Below, one piece after another: positions 22,802 through 34,309 of a DNA stretch of 64,000 nucleotides. The DNA lies in the NCBI GenBank assembly GCA_030142905.1, contig JASJOG010000035.1, positions 1,794,001-1,858,000 of the forward strand. Direction: 5' to 3'. The notes beneath the pieces are model-generated. The model was not told where the DNA came from. It did not search any database and was given only the letters and a program-made list of their open reading frames with translations. This DNA is from Heliopora coerulea. Taxonomy: Eukaryota > Cnidaria > Anthozoa > Scleralcyonacea > Helioporidae. Positions within the stretch are counted from its first letter, which is position 1; each line of letters begins with the position of its first letter. Position numbers and translations under genes: made by a program.

Positions 22802-25800
22802 ATGGCCAACAAACCATCAGGAAATTCAGGTTTTTCAGAGGATAATGGTGATGGGTCATCAGCTACTGCAAGTGGAACTGAACTACTGGAATCATGTCAT
22901 GTACTGGAACATGGTTATAGTGATAGAGCTCAACCTTCTGAAGGTGATGGTAAGTATTATATGTGAGATATAACAAAGTAGGAATAGTTTGATTAAAAAA
23001 TTATAAGATTGATTAGTTGTCTTAAATTACCTTATTCTACGTGTGAATGTAATTGTTAAGTAATTATATCAAGTGATATATACATCTATGTAGTAAAATG
23101 CAATTTTCCCAAATCATCTTACCTGTAAAAAAAGTAGTTTTATTTAAATTAATGCTGTTTTTACTGCCATTGGTATGTTAGTTAAATCATTGATCACAGA
23201 ATCTATATCATAGAATGATCGATAATCAATGTGCCAGAATTTAATGGTTTCCTTTTCAAATTTCTACTTTGCTACATATTTCTAACATTTATAATGAGGA
23301 CTGGAATTCAAAGAGTTCATCATCTAAAGTCTTGATAAATCTCTTAATTGCTATTATATATTCTTATAATATCCAATAAAATTACCATTAGTAACTATTT
23401 TTTTCCTATTCAACTGATTCATCTTTACTTATAGATACTTCAAACAATACCATTCCTTCAGGTGAGTGGAACTGGGTCTTGCTGCCAAAACTGCATGGAG
23501 GGAGGTTGACTGTCTGATTTACTGGCATTATTAACCCATTAAGGGGCAAGTGTACACTTCAGTATTTTACTCTGGCTCATGCCAGATGATTTTACTCATC
23601 AGGGGAATGACCTTCCCCTCAATGAGTTGAAGTTACAGTAAACTATCAGGGTACACAGGATTTGTAAGCAGTATAGGGCTTCAAATGTAAGTGTTAAACA
23701 TATAATTGGCTACAAGACAGTCAGGGGCACTGGAAGTAACCCAGGGTAGCGGGGGCAGAATCTTGAAAAAGGGCACCTTCACCTTACTTTGCAAGCAAAA
23801 AAAGTGATACTTTTATAATCTCCGTCTCTCTGGACCTAAGGAACTCTCAATTATCATATCTTAACTATATACAGTATATCACACTTAACTCTAATTTATT
23901 GAATATATTCATCACATATTCATGTGCACAATCTCATTGACCCCTTCAAAACCCAACAACAGACACTTCCTCAATTGCTGACCACAACAACCAACTACAA
24001 CTAGCAACAATCAGTTCAGGCTTATTCCCCTTCATTACACATCTCATTCACAAATTTTAAATGCCATTTTTGTTTTTGAAATTTTGGCAATATGAATTTT
24101 AAATTAGAGTGATAAAATAAATTCAGAAGTACGTACAACAAATTGTAATGATACTAGCTCTCTTCTAATAATACGTAGGGCACATGGCTGCCCCTGTGTG
24201 CTCCTGTAAGCAAAGGGCAGCAGGGGCAGCTGCCCCTGTGGCTCTGGCACCCCTGAAGACAGTATCAGAGTTACAGCAGAACCTTGAACTTTACCTGGAT
24301 CTGTTGGAAAACACAAAATAAGTAAGGATGATGTTGCATATACAGGTAATGGAAAGTAAGAATATTTAAATCAATTTTATAAAATGAATGGGGCTTGAAG
24401 ATGAAGTTCAAATAAGCAAAAGGTCATGATTATTGAAGTCTGGATAAACAAGAGTTGACTGTATTGCTTATGGACAATAAGAAGAACATTATTTACATGA
24501 TGTAGCATACAATATTACTCAAAGTTGACTATTGCAGATTAAAGTGATCTAGTCTTTCTTGATTAAAAAAAAAGTTAAATACGCTGTGTAAGTTACTGGC
24601 AAATTTAGAGTGTGAATTGGGTACCTGGGTGCGACCCTCTTGTTTCTTACAATAATTTTGTTCATCAAAAATGTCGAGCAACATAGTTACATAACATTGT
24701 TAAACACTTTTACTTCAGAGTTATATTGTGAAATTTTGCAACCACCTGCCTGCAATTTCCTCCCCTTTTTGTCAATGAAAAGTGTTTAGAAAACTGCAAA
24801 GAAGGGGACTTTCTCATTTTGCTGGATGTGAACCAATAATCCAAAATGTTGAAATGACATGCAGTGAATGACAATGCCTTTTTCCAATAGCAACAACTTT
24901 GTCCAATTTGATAACTGTAGAATTATACACCACTTTGCAGAACATGCTGCATACAAACTGGAAAACTGCTCTTCACCCATGCACTAAATTTACTACAGAA
25001 AGACTCACAAAGAATGTATTTCATTTTATCCTCATGTGCTGCTGCACCCCCTCTTTCAAAATCCTAGATCCACCACTGTAAATTGCTAATAGGTTTGGCT
25101 GAGGTATTTACTGTAGATTGTAACCCAGTATGTTTCATGTTCCCAGCCAAAATCTGGTCAAAAATTTCTTTTGACTTGAACACTTGTATCAACTAAGTGG
25201 TATGAAACTTGATCCCAGCAATGATATCTGCAGTCATATGGGAGATTAAGTGATAATCTTATTTTTATTTTATACTGTGTTTTATGCCATATTTACCAGG
25301 CAGTGAGTCAAGCAGTGCATCTGTGGCAACTGGCAGGATTGATAGGATACAGCAGTATTTTGAAGAGGAAGGCTACAGGGTGAAAATTCATGGTGGTAAC
25401 CATTTTATTAGCTCTGACCAACGTCTGTGTGTAGAGATGCAGAATGGAACGGTTTTCCACATTGAACTTTCAAATTACAATGACTATGGTGAGTAAATGA
25501 ATAAAAATATTACTATTTGATGTGCTTAATGCCAGCTAAGAAGGCAGGTTTGGACTGCTCCCATTTGTGAGCTACTCGGCCCTCTCATTGAATGGGATGT
25601 AGCTATATAGGTAGTGCAATGGTAAAGCATCTGTCTCTCACCTCAGTGACAAGCTTAGCATTCAGTTCCACTTCTCTGCAGTTTTCTCATTAAAGTTACC
25701 TTGGTCACATGTGAGAAAAATATTTTCCAGTTTGACTCTACCAAGCATTGCAGGTTTTCTCATTTTGTGCTCAAGTAACACTGGGGCAATGATGGCTGGT

Positions 25801-28800
25801 CCTTACTGAACCTCTAGAGAGAGCAGCTTAGGTTGTGTTTACACTACAGCAAAAGTCTCTGGATTTAAAAAGTATTCAGATTCATACAAAAAAATGCATC
25901 AAGATCCATCGACCATTTACACAGAACAGAATACCTGGGTTAGTTGCTTGGTCATGTTAAAACAGTACTTTCTCATCTGAGAATGGACATCAATCTGCAT
26001 AAATTTTGTTGAAAGTAGCCCTGGATAATGGAAAATTTTTTCTCCCATTCTTTGTTTACTACAGCCCCTGATAAAAATTTGTTCCACCACTGACTACTTG
26101 GGCTGTTGTGCACAAGAACGAAGGAAATTTCTCTGCACTCAAAGTATTCAGATTCTTTTCTGCATGTATATTTATCTGGATTCATGTGTTGTTTGAATAC
26201 TTTTTATACCAGATTCATTACTTCAGGGTAAACAGCTACTTTGAATTTGTAGAAATGTTTGGATTCCTCTTCAAATCATGAGAAATTTTGTCTAGTGTAA
26301 ACGTTGCTGTAGTCAACTGTGGATAAATGAAGACACTTTGCTTCATGGGAGAGAATTTTAGAGAATCTAGAATTTTACAGAAAGCAGGGTTTGCCAGACC
26401 AGACGTTGTTCAACATTTTTGAGAAGGGGTGGTCAACCAGGTCATTGGTTGTTCTGGGTTTTTAATGGGGTGGTAGCTCCTTGATCACTTCAATGGGGGG
26501 CACAGTTAGAGAAAAAATGCAGATAAAGTTTATTATTTAAATATAGAGACTATGGCAAGGAATCCCACATTGTTTGTTGGCTTAAACAGGGGGGGGGTTT
26601 AAATCCCCTGAACCCTCCCCCTGGATCTGCCACTGCTTCACTTACTCACTTATGATTTTCCTTTGCATTTTTCTCATGAATTCGTAATGAGTTTTAGAAG
26701 TATAACATATAAGTATATTGTGTGTATACTTACATTTACATTGATATTTACATTGACATTTGTGTTTTTAGTCACATTCATGTTTATGTTTACTTCTATG
26801 TTTATTTTGATGTTTACTCTAATTTTTACATTCATGTTTGTATTTAAGTTTATGTTCATATGTAAGCCATGGTTTTCATCCAGTTCGTCAATTGCGGATG
26901 TTAAGAGGTGTCTTACATTGCAATATAGGGTGTGATGTTGATATTAGAATGCTAAAGCTGAACCCAGGAGAAATTCCGAGAACAGATATGTTTTACCGCT
27001 ATGAGGATGTGGGTGGATGGCGGTTAGATCCACACGAACAAAACTTTGCGATACACAACAGCGCTTACGGGCAGGGGAAATTTGTTTTCTACAGTAGTGA
27101 TCCGGGGAAGATGAAAGACGAGAACAGGAAAAACCAGGAAAATTTGCGATCAGTTTTTGAGGTTACATTCACCCCAGAAGCTTACAGCCTTTACTTTAAA
27201 ATGAGAAACGACGATAATGAAGGCGTAACAAACGTTCGCTTTCCTAAACGACCTGATGGAAACTTGCGAGATGCGTTGAAAAGACTGGAAGAAAAGAAGA
27301 CGACAGAAGAAAAGAAAAAAATAAAGGAGAAATACAAGTTGGAGAAAAACAAAATGATGCAAGAAAAGAAATTGTTGGAGGAAAAATACAATACGAAGAA
27401 AAGGGAAATAATGGATGAAAAGATGAGAGTGGAAGAAAAGGAAATGTTGGAGGAAGCGATGAAGATGGAGAAAGAGAAATGGATAAATGAAGAGAAAAGG
27501 ATGGAGGAAGAATACAAGATGGTGCTAAATGAATGGGAGACGAAAATGGGAAGGATCGAGGAGTTTCAGGTGCAGGAAAAGGAAAGAATAGAGGAAATAG
27601 AAAAGTATTTTGCTGAATCGTGTTTTTTTGACGGACAGACCATTTTCGGTAGTGATAAATTGATAAGGTATGTTGGTATTGTAGAGGAGAATTGAATGGT
27701 CAGAAATTGAAAGTCCACTTTGAACGTAGGCTCTGGGTGGAAGAGTTAAACACCATTCATCATCTGCGATATTTTTCTCTAAACAAAACCTATGCGTGAA
27801 CACTGTTTTCCACGTCGTGTAAAAAGTTGCGTGGGTGATAATTCTATAGTGAAAAAGTCAACTTGTAGTCAACTTTTCCGCTTGAAATTTTGCGTCATCC
27901 AATATTAGTCAATCGACTCGAAAGACAACATCGCTCGGCCACATCTTACACTCAACGGAAATTAGCCTTCGTGAGCTTTCAAGTGGAACTAATCAGAAAA
28001 GACCGAGGAAATTTGGTCCACGCGGAAAATTTCGCCAGGTGGAAATCAAGCTTGAGCTGGGATTGCATTTGAGAAAAATTTTGCGAAATGGAAAAAACCA
28101 CCTACGAGTAATCCCAATAAAGAAGAATTATCAACCTAAAGTCCCTCCATTTCCGATGCAAATCTCATACAATTTACATTCACTTCTTTATATCAGTCTT
28201 TAGTATGAATAGATTATCAGTGCACTAATAAATTACTCCTTATTTAACGGACTGTTTATCCCGCTATATGTACGAAATTGGTCTTCAAATTCCAGCAGTC
28301 TCAGCCCCGAGAATATGAATACCTTCAATTCTGGAAATGTGCTTAAATAGGTGCATAGCATCTTTCTAGGGGAAACTTGGAAAAGGATTAGGGTTAGGAT
28401 TAGGGTTAGGATTAGGGTTAGGATTAGGGTTAGGATTAGGGTTAAATCACCCTTCGGCGACGATGAACCTACGTCTCACCCCGTTTTAAAAATTTGGGGT
28501 GATATGTCCCGCCGTCAATCTAAAAGACGCTCTGAGTCCAAGAGTCACTATACAACCCGAAATCGATATGGGAGAATGTTTGACGATTTTTTATCGTTGT
28601 AGTGCTATTATAAACAATCAAAGTAAAACCAATCCACTTTTGCGGTTAAAAGAGAAGGAGAGAATATCCGTTCAGCTGGGTGGCGGAGAGAGAAAGGAAG
28701 TTGACATCAACCCTTTAAATTTTGATGTGAAGGAGGTGACGGAAAAAATGTCCGACTTGTTTGGAGAAGGAGATTATGAACTGAAAGTTGAAGGTGAAGT

Positions 28801-30498
28801 CATCACAGCAGATAACTGGGTCAAGTGCTTGAAGGGTGAAGCAGTTAAAGTTAGTAAGATAGAGAAAGAAACCGTTGTACCAGCTACAGAACATCGAGGT
28901 TATCGTGGAATTGGATTGACCAGGTAAGTTTGTTCAAAACTAACTAGTACATGATTTATCGAAGAACCACTTTAAACTAGCCACTACTTCACTTACGAAA
29001 GTATCACATGTAAAAAAAAACATGAAATCGGAGCATTTTCACATGTGAAATACCTAATTCACAGGTGAAATGGACTGGTTCAAAATTTCACCTGTGAAAT
29101 CGTAGTATATGAATGTGTATTTCATATATAAAGATGGAACTTTATCCTATCAAAATTAATTTCACATGTGAAATTTTTATAAAAGTTTACCCGGATTAGT
29201 CATGTCGCAAATTAATTTGATCGCAAACAAGTTAGGTGTTGAATTTCCACTTACGAAGAAGGTGGCCCGACTGTAACTGTAGCTCTAATCCTGAAGTCCC
29301 AACACTGCACCGAGACCTAAACCCTCACCGTGCTCCTACGTCTTCGCCCGTGGATACTCATTTCCCAAACAAATTGATCAATGAAACGAGTTTACGGCAA
29401 AGTTTAAACCGTGGCAATGTCACCATGAATATAACTCTCGAAATCTTCTCCTTGGGTTCTCTTTTATAATAAAGCAAACATAAGTTGCTGGTGAATATTT
29501 CTTTTGGTTTAGAGGATTGAATTTTGGTAGCCAAGGAGGATTTCGTGGTTTCAGCGGATTAGGATACCGTGGTAAGCAAGACGTATGAGCTGATTCCAGT
29601 TGTTATATATCAGACTATAAATTTAACCAAGAATGGTTTTCTATGTTTATGTATATTGAACCAATAGAAAATTGCCCGAGTGTCTCTACTCTGAACGAAA
29701 ACATGAATGATGTCTTGTCAATCGGAAAACTACCCGAAATGGCGTCATTCATCTTTCTGCCACAGTACAGATATCCGACTTTTATCTCAATATATCTCAA
29801 TAGCATACTCAGATATTCTGTATCTTAACAATTTTGATATTTAAATTCATATTTTTTAGGTAACTTCGATGAAGACGACGATGAAATTCTCTCTTTGTCA
29901 GTCAGAGGAGGTGGTTCAACAGGAAGAAATGACGTATGAAATACTGAAATGTTTTTAAAATTGTCTTTAACTGATTTTCGCGTGACTCCATATTATTCAA
30001 TTTGCAAGCCTGAATCCTATATCTTTTGTTTAGGCCAAGTGTGCAATGTCTCGACTAATGCACGCTCAGGGGAGTGGGGACAAGCACCCAAGAACTGAAA
30101 CGAATGGTTTTATTAATTTTTGTTTTGAATCCACGAAATTACTGTGTTGGAACAAAAGCACCTCGGTAGTTTTATTAATCGCTTTCTTTTGAACCTATGG
30201 TGGATATCCTCGTCTCGTGGGGAGAGTGAAAATTTCACCCATTGCATCCCCTACCTACAGGACTAATCCTGGTTTGCAAACTGTTGACAAATATACACAT
30301 TACAAGACACAATTTTTTATGTTTCTTCCGTTGCATATAGACTATGAGTAATCCGTCTTTACCAGCTGGCATTGGAGTGGTTCGCTACGAGGGACAACCT
30401 GTTCAGACTTTTCAGACAGTAAGAAGTGATAATAACGCTCCCTTCGTCACAAGTCCTGATGATAAAGTGGTGATGACGATCAATCTCGTGTCCTTGAG
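22802..30498 (+). CDS. Gene B: DED-less paralogue of gene A with coiled-coil insertion, 3' end not found
   Basis: Predicted exons: 22802-22949, 23435-23461, 25300-25488, 26929-27667, 28603-28923, 29513-29571, 29860-29933 and 30341-30498. Phases run 1,1,1,2,2,1,0,2, identical to gene A from the GNHF exon onward, and all joins are in frame with GT/AG borders. The first two exons encode a Ser/Gly/Asp-rich N-terminus (MANKPSGNSGFSEDNGDGSS) with no DED. The start ATG is in the context aaatcATGG; no DED exon was seen upstream. The predicted 570 residues have no stop, so the C-terminus is missing. Order after the N-terminus: GNHF/VELSN module, C-x-V-D-I beta-rich module, EVTF segment, about 115-residue coiled coil, SCFFDGQTIFGS, WVKCLKG module, Gly/Phe-rich linker, acidic exon, PDDKVV module. 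Function is unknown. Confidence 0.78.
23722..24255. mobile_element. hAT-type non-autonomous element with perfect 8-bp target duplication
   Basis: Left end caggggcactgg and right end, inverted, caggggtgccagagcc, with AAGACAGT on both flanks (23714-23721 and 24256-24263). Internal gcagcaggggcagctgcccctg palindrome near 24210. Located in gene B intron 2. No transposase remains. Confidence 0.85.
25300..25488 (+). CDS. Gene B exon 3: GNHF / VELSN module
   Basis: GSESSSASVATGRIDRIQQY then EEGYRVKIHGGNHF and CVEMQNGTVFHIELSNYNDY. Acceptor tttaccag, donor tatg|gtgagt. This is the best-conserved exon between A and B and anchors the alignment of the two genes. Confidence 0.85.
26720..26866. repeat. 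Degenerate short-period tandem repeat
   Basis: Imperfect units around ttacattcatgtttat, dominated by T and lacking C on the plus strand. It lies just upstream of gene B exon 4; long open frames here on both strands are artefacts of the repeat. Confidence 0.7.
26929..27667 (+). CDS. Gene B exon 4: beta-rich module and long coiled coil
   Basis: Starts GCDVDIRMLKLNPGEIPRTD, then GGWRLDPHEQNFAIHNSAYG and KFVFYSSDPGK, resembling a C-D-V-x-I, G-x-x-R-x-x-P, F-x-F-Y beta-sandwich pattern. After EVTFTPEAYSLYF the purine-rich tract 27270-27600 encodes Glu/Lys-rich heptad-like sequence (KRLEEKKTTEEKKKIKEKYK and on), a coiled coil of about 115 residues. It ends CFFDGQTIFGSDKLIR at donor ataag|gtatgt. 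Gene A has the flanks but not the coiled coil. Confidence 0.85.
28320..28445. repeat. Telomere-like tract in gene B intron 4
   Basis: Alternating ttaggg and ttaggatta units (28385-28444) preceded by tctttctaggggaaacttgg. The same boundary sequence borders both telomere-like tracts at 33650-33930, so these are copies of one dispersed element. Confidence 0.8.
28603..28923 (+). CDS. Gene B exon 5: WVxCxKG module
   Basis: The acceptor at cgttgtag (28602) is chosen over atcaaag (28623) because it yields a 14-residue leader that aligns without gaps to gene A exon 4 up to NPLL. Key segments: KEKERISVQLGG, YELKVEGEVITADNWVKCLK, and GYRGIGLTR at the phase 2 donor. Confidence 0.82.
28996..29190. repeat. 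Dispersed repeat rich in TTTCACATGTGAAA palindromes
   Basis: Several ttcacatgtgaaat or ttcacctgtgaaat motifs within about 200 bp. A second copy with the same order of motifs (aaatacctaattcaca, ctggttcaaaatttcacct) lies at 50190-50455. Confidence 0.7.
29513..29933 (+). CDS. Gene B exons 6 and 7: Gly/Phe-rich and acidic linkers
   Basis: Exon 29513-29571 encodes RGLNFGSQGGFRGFSGLGYR. Exon 29860-29933 encodes GNFDEDDDEILSLSVRGGGS and then TGRND. Both are likely disordered. The intron between them carries a diverged copy of the foldback family at 46766-46960. Confidence 0.7.
29600..29830. repeat. Diverged foldback copy (tgacgtcatt family)
   Basis: gagtgtctctactctgaacg, acatgaatgatgtc and ggcgtcattcatctttctg match the arms of the palindromic element at 46766-46960. 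Confidence 0.55.
30341..30498 (+). CDS. Gene B exon 8: PDDKVV module
   Basis: TMSNPSLPAGIGVVRYEG leads to SPDDKVVMTINLVSLR at a phase 2 donor (ttgag|gtacgg). A possible short terminal exon after the acceptor near 31389 would add a hydrophobic tail and a stop, but has no support from the A side. Confidence 0.75.
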
Positions 30499-30549
30499 GT
30501 ACGGTACGGCATTGAATCGATTTGTTTGAGAGCCAAATCATGTTTTTAC

Positions 30550-32200
30550 TAAGTAAATGGTGACCAGCGATTTACCGAGCGGGAAGCAAAGCCGCAGTAA
30601 AATGAGAACCACAACCAGCCGACAACTTTAAAAAGTATAAAGCAAGGCGCATTCCAAAAACTAGACATTTTGAAATTCAAAATTTGAGTTAACAACAAGG
30701 TGAGGCTATCAGGTAGTAATATATCGATTTCAGTTCAAAGTAATCAATGAAAATGCGAGCCGAGCAGAAAATTATGTTGGAAGAATACATATCTCAATAA
30801 AAAACGTAAACACCATACACATGTTTTAAGAATAATATACAGACGTTTCGTAGCAAGCGCTCAACATTATCAAAGTTATAGTATACCTTGTAAATATAAT
30901 TAAATATGCGAAGCTAGTCCATGTATTTGTAATTGATAATATTGTGCGTTTGCAACGGAACGTCAGTATAAAATATTCTTAAACATGTTTAATACTGTTT
31001 CCACGTGTTTATCATTGAGAGATGTCTCTCTTTCCTTCCAAATCTTGAGCTAGGTGCTTATTTTCACACTGCGTATTTATCAAGAAACTGTGCCTAACGT
31101 GGATGGCGCTATCTGAACCAGTACAATTCCTAGGGACATTTTCAGTCCGAATTTGTCGGAGGACTCAATTACAATGTTTTATATTTTTTAATTTGAAAAA
31201 TTAAAAAAACAAGACAACAGCAACAAAAAAAGAAAATTCACAAAAAATCAAGAGTTTCAACACCCGTTATTTACATCGTTGAAAATCACTTGTCGTATGT
31301 TCCAAAACAATTGAGTGGACGATCTTGAAGAAAGCACAATTTTGAATACATTGGGTAGTCAAGAATTATGATATAAGTTGTACCTTTTTAGTGCTGGAAT
31401 TGTGGGAGCTTTATTCAGATCTATGTTAATGTGCATGCTCTCAATCTATTGATGATTAACCTGTTAAACCTGTAACCTTCGCTCTTCTCAATCCATCTAG
31501 CTCAAACGACAGGGTAGCGGTTCTTTTCGTTTTTTTGGGGGCCATTATGTAAACTACTGGGTCACCAGTAATAATGGTTTTACCTTCATTAAATAAGTTA
31601 GTAAGTAAGGATCTTAACCTTGTTGTTGAAATTCACCTTCAAACCAACCCAGCCACGTTATTTTGTCCGATCCTAGTGTCACGGGGATGAGTGACCCTAG
31701 GTCATTTTTACCCAGTGATGAGTAACCTGTCCACGGATGAATAACTCAGCCACTCAGAATTAGAAATCAAAAATTTTGAACTTTACTGTCTTCCCCAAAA
31801 CCTCACAAACTTACAGTTCTATGCTGCAGTCTGATTCAGTTACATTGGGATGAGATAACTCTACAACTTGTGAATTCATATTGATAACATTCGTTTTTTT
31901 ATTTTATTTTAGTTAATCTTCGGAGTAACCTCAGCATTACCCAAGTGAACCTTCGTGGTAAAAATCCTTTTATTAGCAAAATAGTTACCAGCGTTTTACC
32001 GGGCGGAAAGCGAAGTCGTAATATAAAAATAAGAGCCCAGCTCAAGTAAAATATATTTTTAATCAGTGTCTCTTTCTGTGAGAATTTTGAGCTGGGCCCC
32101 TTTTATAAGCAGCTGGATAAAACAGTTCTCGACATAAAAATTAGAGCTGTTACAAAGTTGATTTGCTTTTTATTAGAGCCATTGTGTGGTTTTAATTCTT
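30550..32200. other. Downstream flank of gene B; nothing recognised
   Basis: No splice-supported coding exon or known repeat seen. The missing 3' exon(s) of gene B should begin in or beyond this stretch. Confidence 0.4.
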
Positions 32201-32209
32201 TCTTACCGA

Positions 32210-32420
32210 TTAAAATGCAAGGTTTTCCCTTTACATTTCTGTTTTCTTCCTTTTCTTTCTATTCTGTTTCTTTTTTTCTCTTCTCTTTCCTCTCCTTATT
32301 TTGGTTTTCATTTCTTTCCCTTCTATTTTTCTTCTTTTCTTACCTCTCTTTTCCTTTTCTTATCTTTTCTTTCTTTTCCTGATCTTCTCTTTTCTTTTTC
32401 TTTACTTTTCTTTGTGCTGG
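32210..32420. repeat. Polypyrimidine tract
   Basis: About 200 bp of nearly pure T/C on the plus strand. Overlapping Phe/Ser/Leu-rich frames are composition artefacts. Confidence 0.8.
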
Positions 32421-32819
32421 CTTCATAGGAATATACATACGTATACATATTGTGGTATATCATGTGCCTATACAGTGCAGCAATACTCAAGATATATTTG
32501 TCTACGTGTTCATAATCAGAACTGCCTAGTGGCAGCATTTAACTTTTTTAAAGAAACACCAATCTTCTTCAAAAAACAACCATGCGTCAACTGACGAGAA
32601 ATCAAGGACTGAAAGAATTTAAATGGTGATCTAAAGCAGGAATATGAAAGCAAATGATTCAACTTGCCAATTTTTTTGAAACTATTACGAATAAGTAAAT
32701 TTTGTTCATGTCTGATGAGTAGTTATGGTAGTTTTATTGTATTTTCACCATATTCTCCCTTGTAGTTTCAATGTATTCCATGAAATATTTCGTAAGTGTG
32801 AGGAGTGGTTAACTGTAAT

Positions 32820-32823
32820 ATAC

Positions 32824-32880
<57 letters not shown>

Positions 32881-33252
32881 TATTGCTTACCTCAAAAAGT
32901 CACTGCAGCCTGTTTCATCTTGAGAAAGAATCTTCAGGTGACTCATATATATATATATATATATATAATCATCATACAAACTTTATTAAAAAAGAATAAA
33001 CAACTTACGTTTCGGGGACCGGCCCCTTCTTCAGCTCACAGTTAAAGAATAGAGTCCTTATATACCTTATCGTTCTTCCTTAAATCTGTTAAAATAATTG
33101 ATGTTACCGATGTTAGGGATCCGACAGCAAGGGAAAGTTTTTGGACTGAAAAATTAAAATGTTATGCTCCTCTGGGACTAAATGTAATGGAGGTTTGAAA
33201 TTTATGTAAATTTAGTTATATATAATAACTATATATTAGTTATATATAATAA

Positions 33253-33312
<60 letters not shown>

Positions 33313-33320
33313 TGTATGTA
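32820..33320. repeat. AT microsatellites flanking a PLE-terminus-like segment
   Basis: (TA)n at 32820-32876, 32945-32968 and 33255-33285 followed by (TATG)n. Between them lie ctgaaga-containing motifs typical of PLE ends, one at 32900-32945 and one at about 33000-33040 (minus strand). Confidence 0.7.
33003..33040 (-). ncRNA. Hammerhead-like motif, probably degenerate
   Basis: Minus strand reads ctgaaga, then ggggcc-ggt-cccc as a stem II-like hairpin, then gaaacg. The conserved CUGAUGA core is changed to CUGAAGA, which should impair cleavage. Similar motifs occur at 37421-37455 (minus) and 38260-38298 (plus). Confidence 0.45.
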
Positions 33321-33483
33321 TTGTGTATGCGGTTTATACGTCAGGATAAAATCAGAATGCTGAAGACAGTCCCAGTTTGTCTCTATGCCATACAGAACAG
33401 ATTGCAATACTGGACCGATCTTTGTTAATCATGAAACTTTTCATAAACTGACACTGCCGAAGTCAACTGAAAAATGTTGACTT

Positions 33484-33553
33484 GAGTGGGATTTGAACTC
33501 GCACCTTTGGGATACCGGTCTGCCAGTCTACCTGTTGAGCTATTGAGTCCACA
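33484..33553 (-). repeat. tRNA-derived SINE fragment
   Basis: Complement of tgggatttgaactcgcacc is a box B region, and tgttgagctattgagtcc is a box A region. No paired acceptor stem. Confidence 0.5.
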
Positions 33554-33649
33554 GGGATTGTGTATCAATTTACATGTTTTTTTCATTCTTAATGAGTTTT
33601 AGAAATATGTTTATATTGGTTTTGTTCAGAACTTTTTTTAAAAGGTGTA

Positions 33650-33930
33650 TTTCAAAAGTCTCACTCCGGAAAAAGATGAATGGCATCAATTCTAAAAATG
33701 TGCTTAAACGGACATCTTTCTAGGGGAAAATCTGGAAAGGGTTAGAATTAGGGTTAGGGTGGCGGGGCATTTTCCCAAATCTTTTCTAGACGGGGTGTAG
33801 TCAAGTTTAACCACAGCCGGGGGGAATTTAACGGTAATCCTAGCCCTGACCCTAATCCTAATCTAACCCTAATCCTTTTCTGGGTTTCCCCTAGAAAGGT
33901 GATATTCATTTCATTCAAAAGTTCATATTT
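33650..33930. mobile_element. Foldback element with two opposed telomere-like tracts
   Basis: Left tctttctaggggaaaatctg, then ggaaagggttag..ttagggttaggg; right ccctgaccctaatcc..., then tttcccctagaaagg. The two tracts are inverted relative to each other around a GC-richer centre (33770-33835). Confidence 0.75.
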
Positions 33931-34309
33931 TCAGCGGTGGGACTGTTGTGTATTTATTAAAAAGAAATTTACTGGTACTCTAATGCAAATGCTGCAATCT
34001 GATTGGCGACGTAACTTCGTGTAATTTTCGGTAAATTTCCGCCAAAGGTTTTAATGTATGGACCGAGTTTGTTTTCTTTTTTTTTTTCGGCATAGTAAAT
34101 TTATTTTCCCCACTTTTGTACATACGTTGTCTTTTTCTGGAGGTCTTGGACTTTCAGGTTGATGTTTAGCCCACCCTAAAACCATCTAAAGTTTCGAGCT
34201 GATGTAAGGATATGAAAATTGAGGACAACGTAGTTTGGAGTCTTATTGCAGTCGTTTTATGGTTACAAGTTGGTGAAAATTCAGATGTGTAAAAGTTTCG
34301 CTTTATGTG

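Noticed and set aside
27150..27517. Ser/Phe-rich minus-strand frames
   Set aside because: Antisense of the gene B coiled-coil exon.
28351..28602. Arg/Val repeat frame
   Set aside because: Translation of the telomere-like tract in gene B intron 4.
31389..31452. Terminal exon of gene B
   Set aside because: Acceptor and phase fit and a stop follows, but the short hydrophobic peptide has no counterpart on the gene A side.
32158..32594. Phe/Ser/Leu-rich frames resembling membrane proteins
   Set aside because: Polypyrimidine tract; hydrophobicity is a composition effect.
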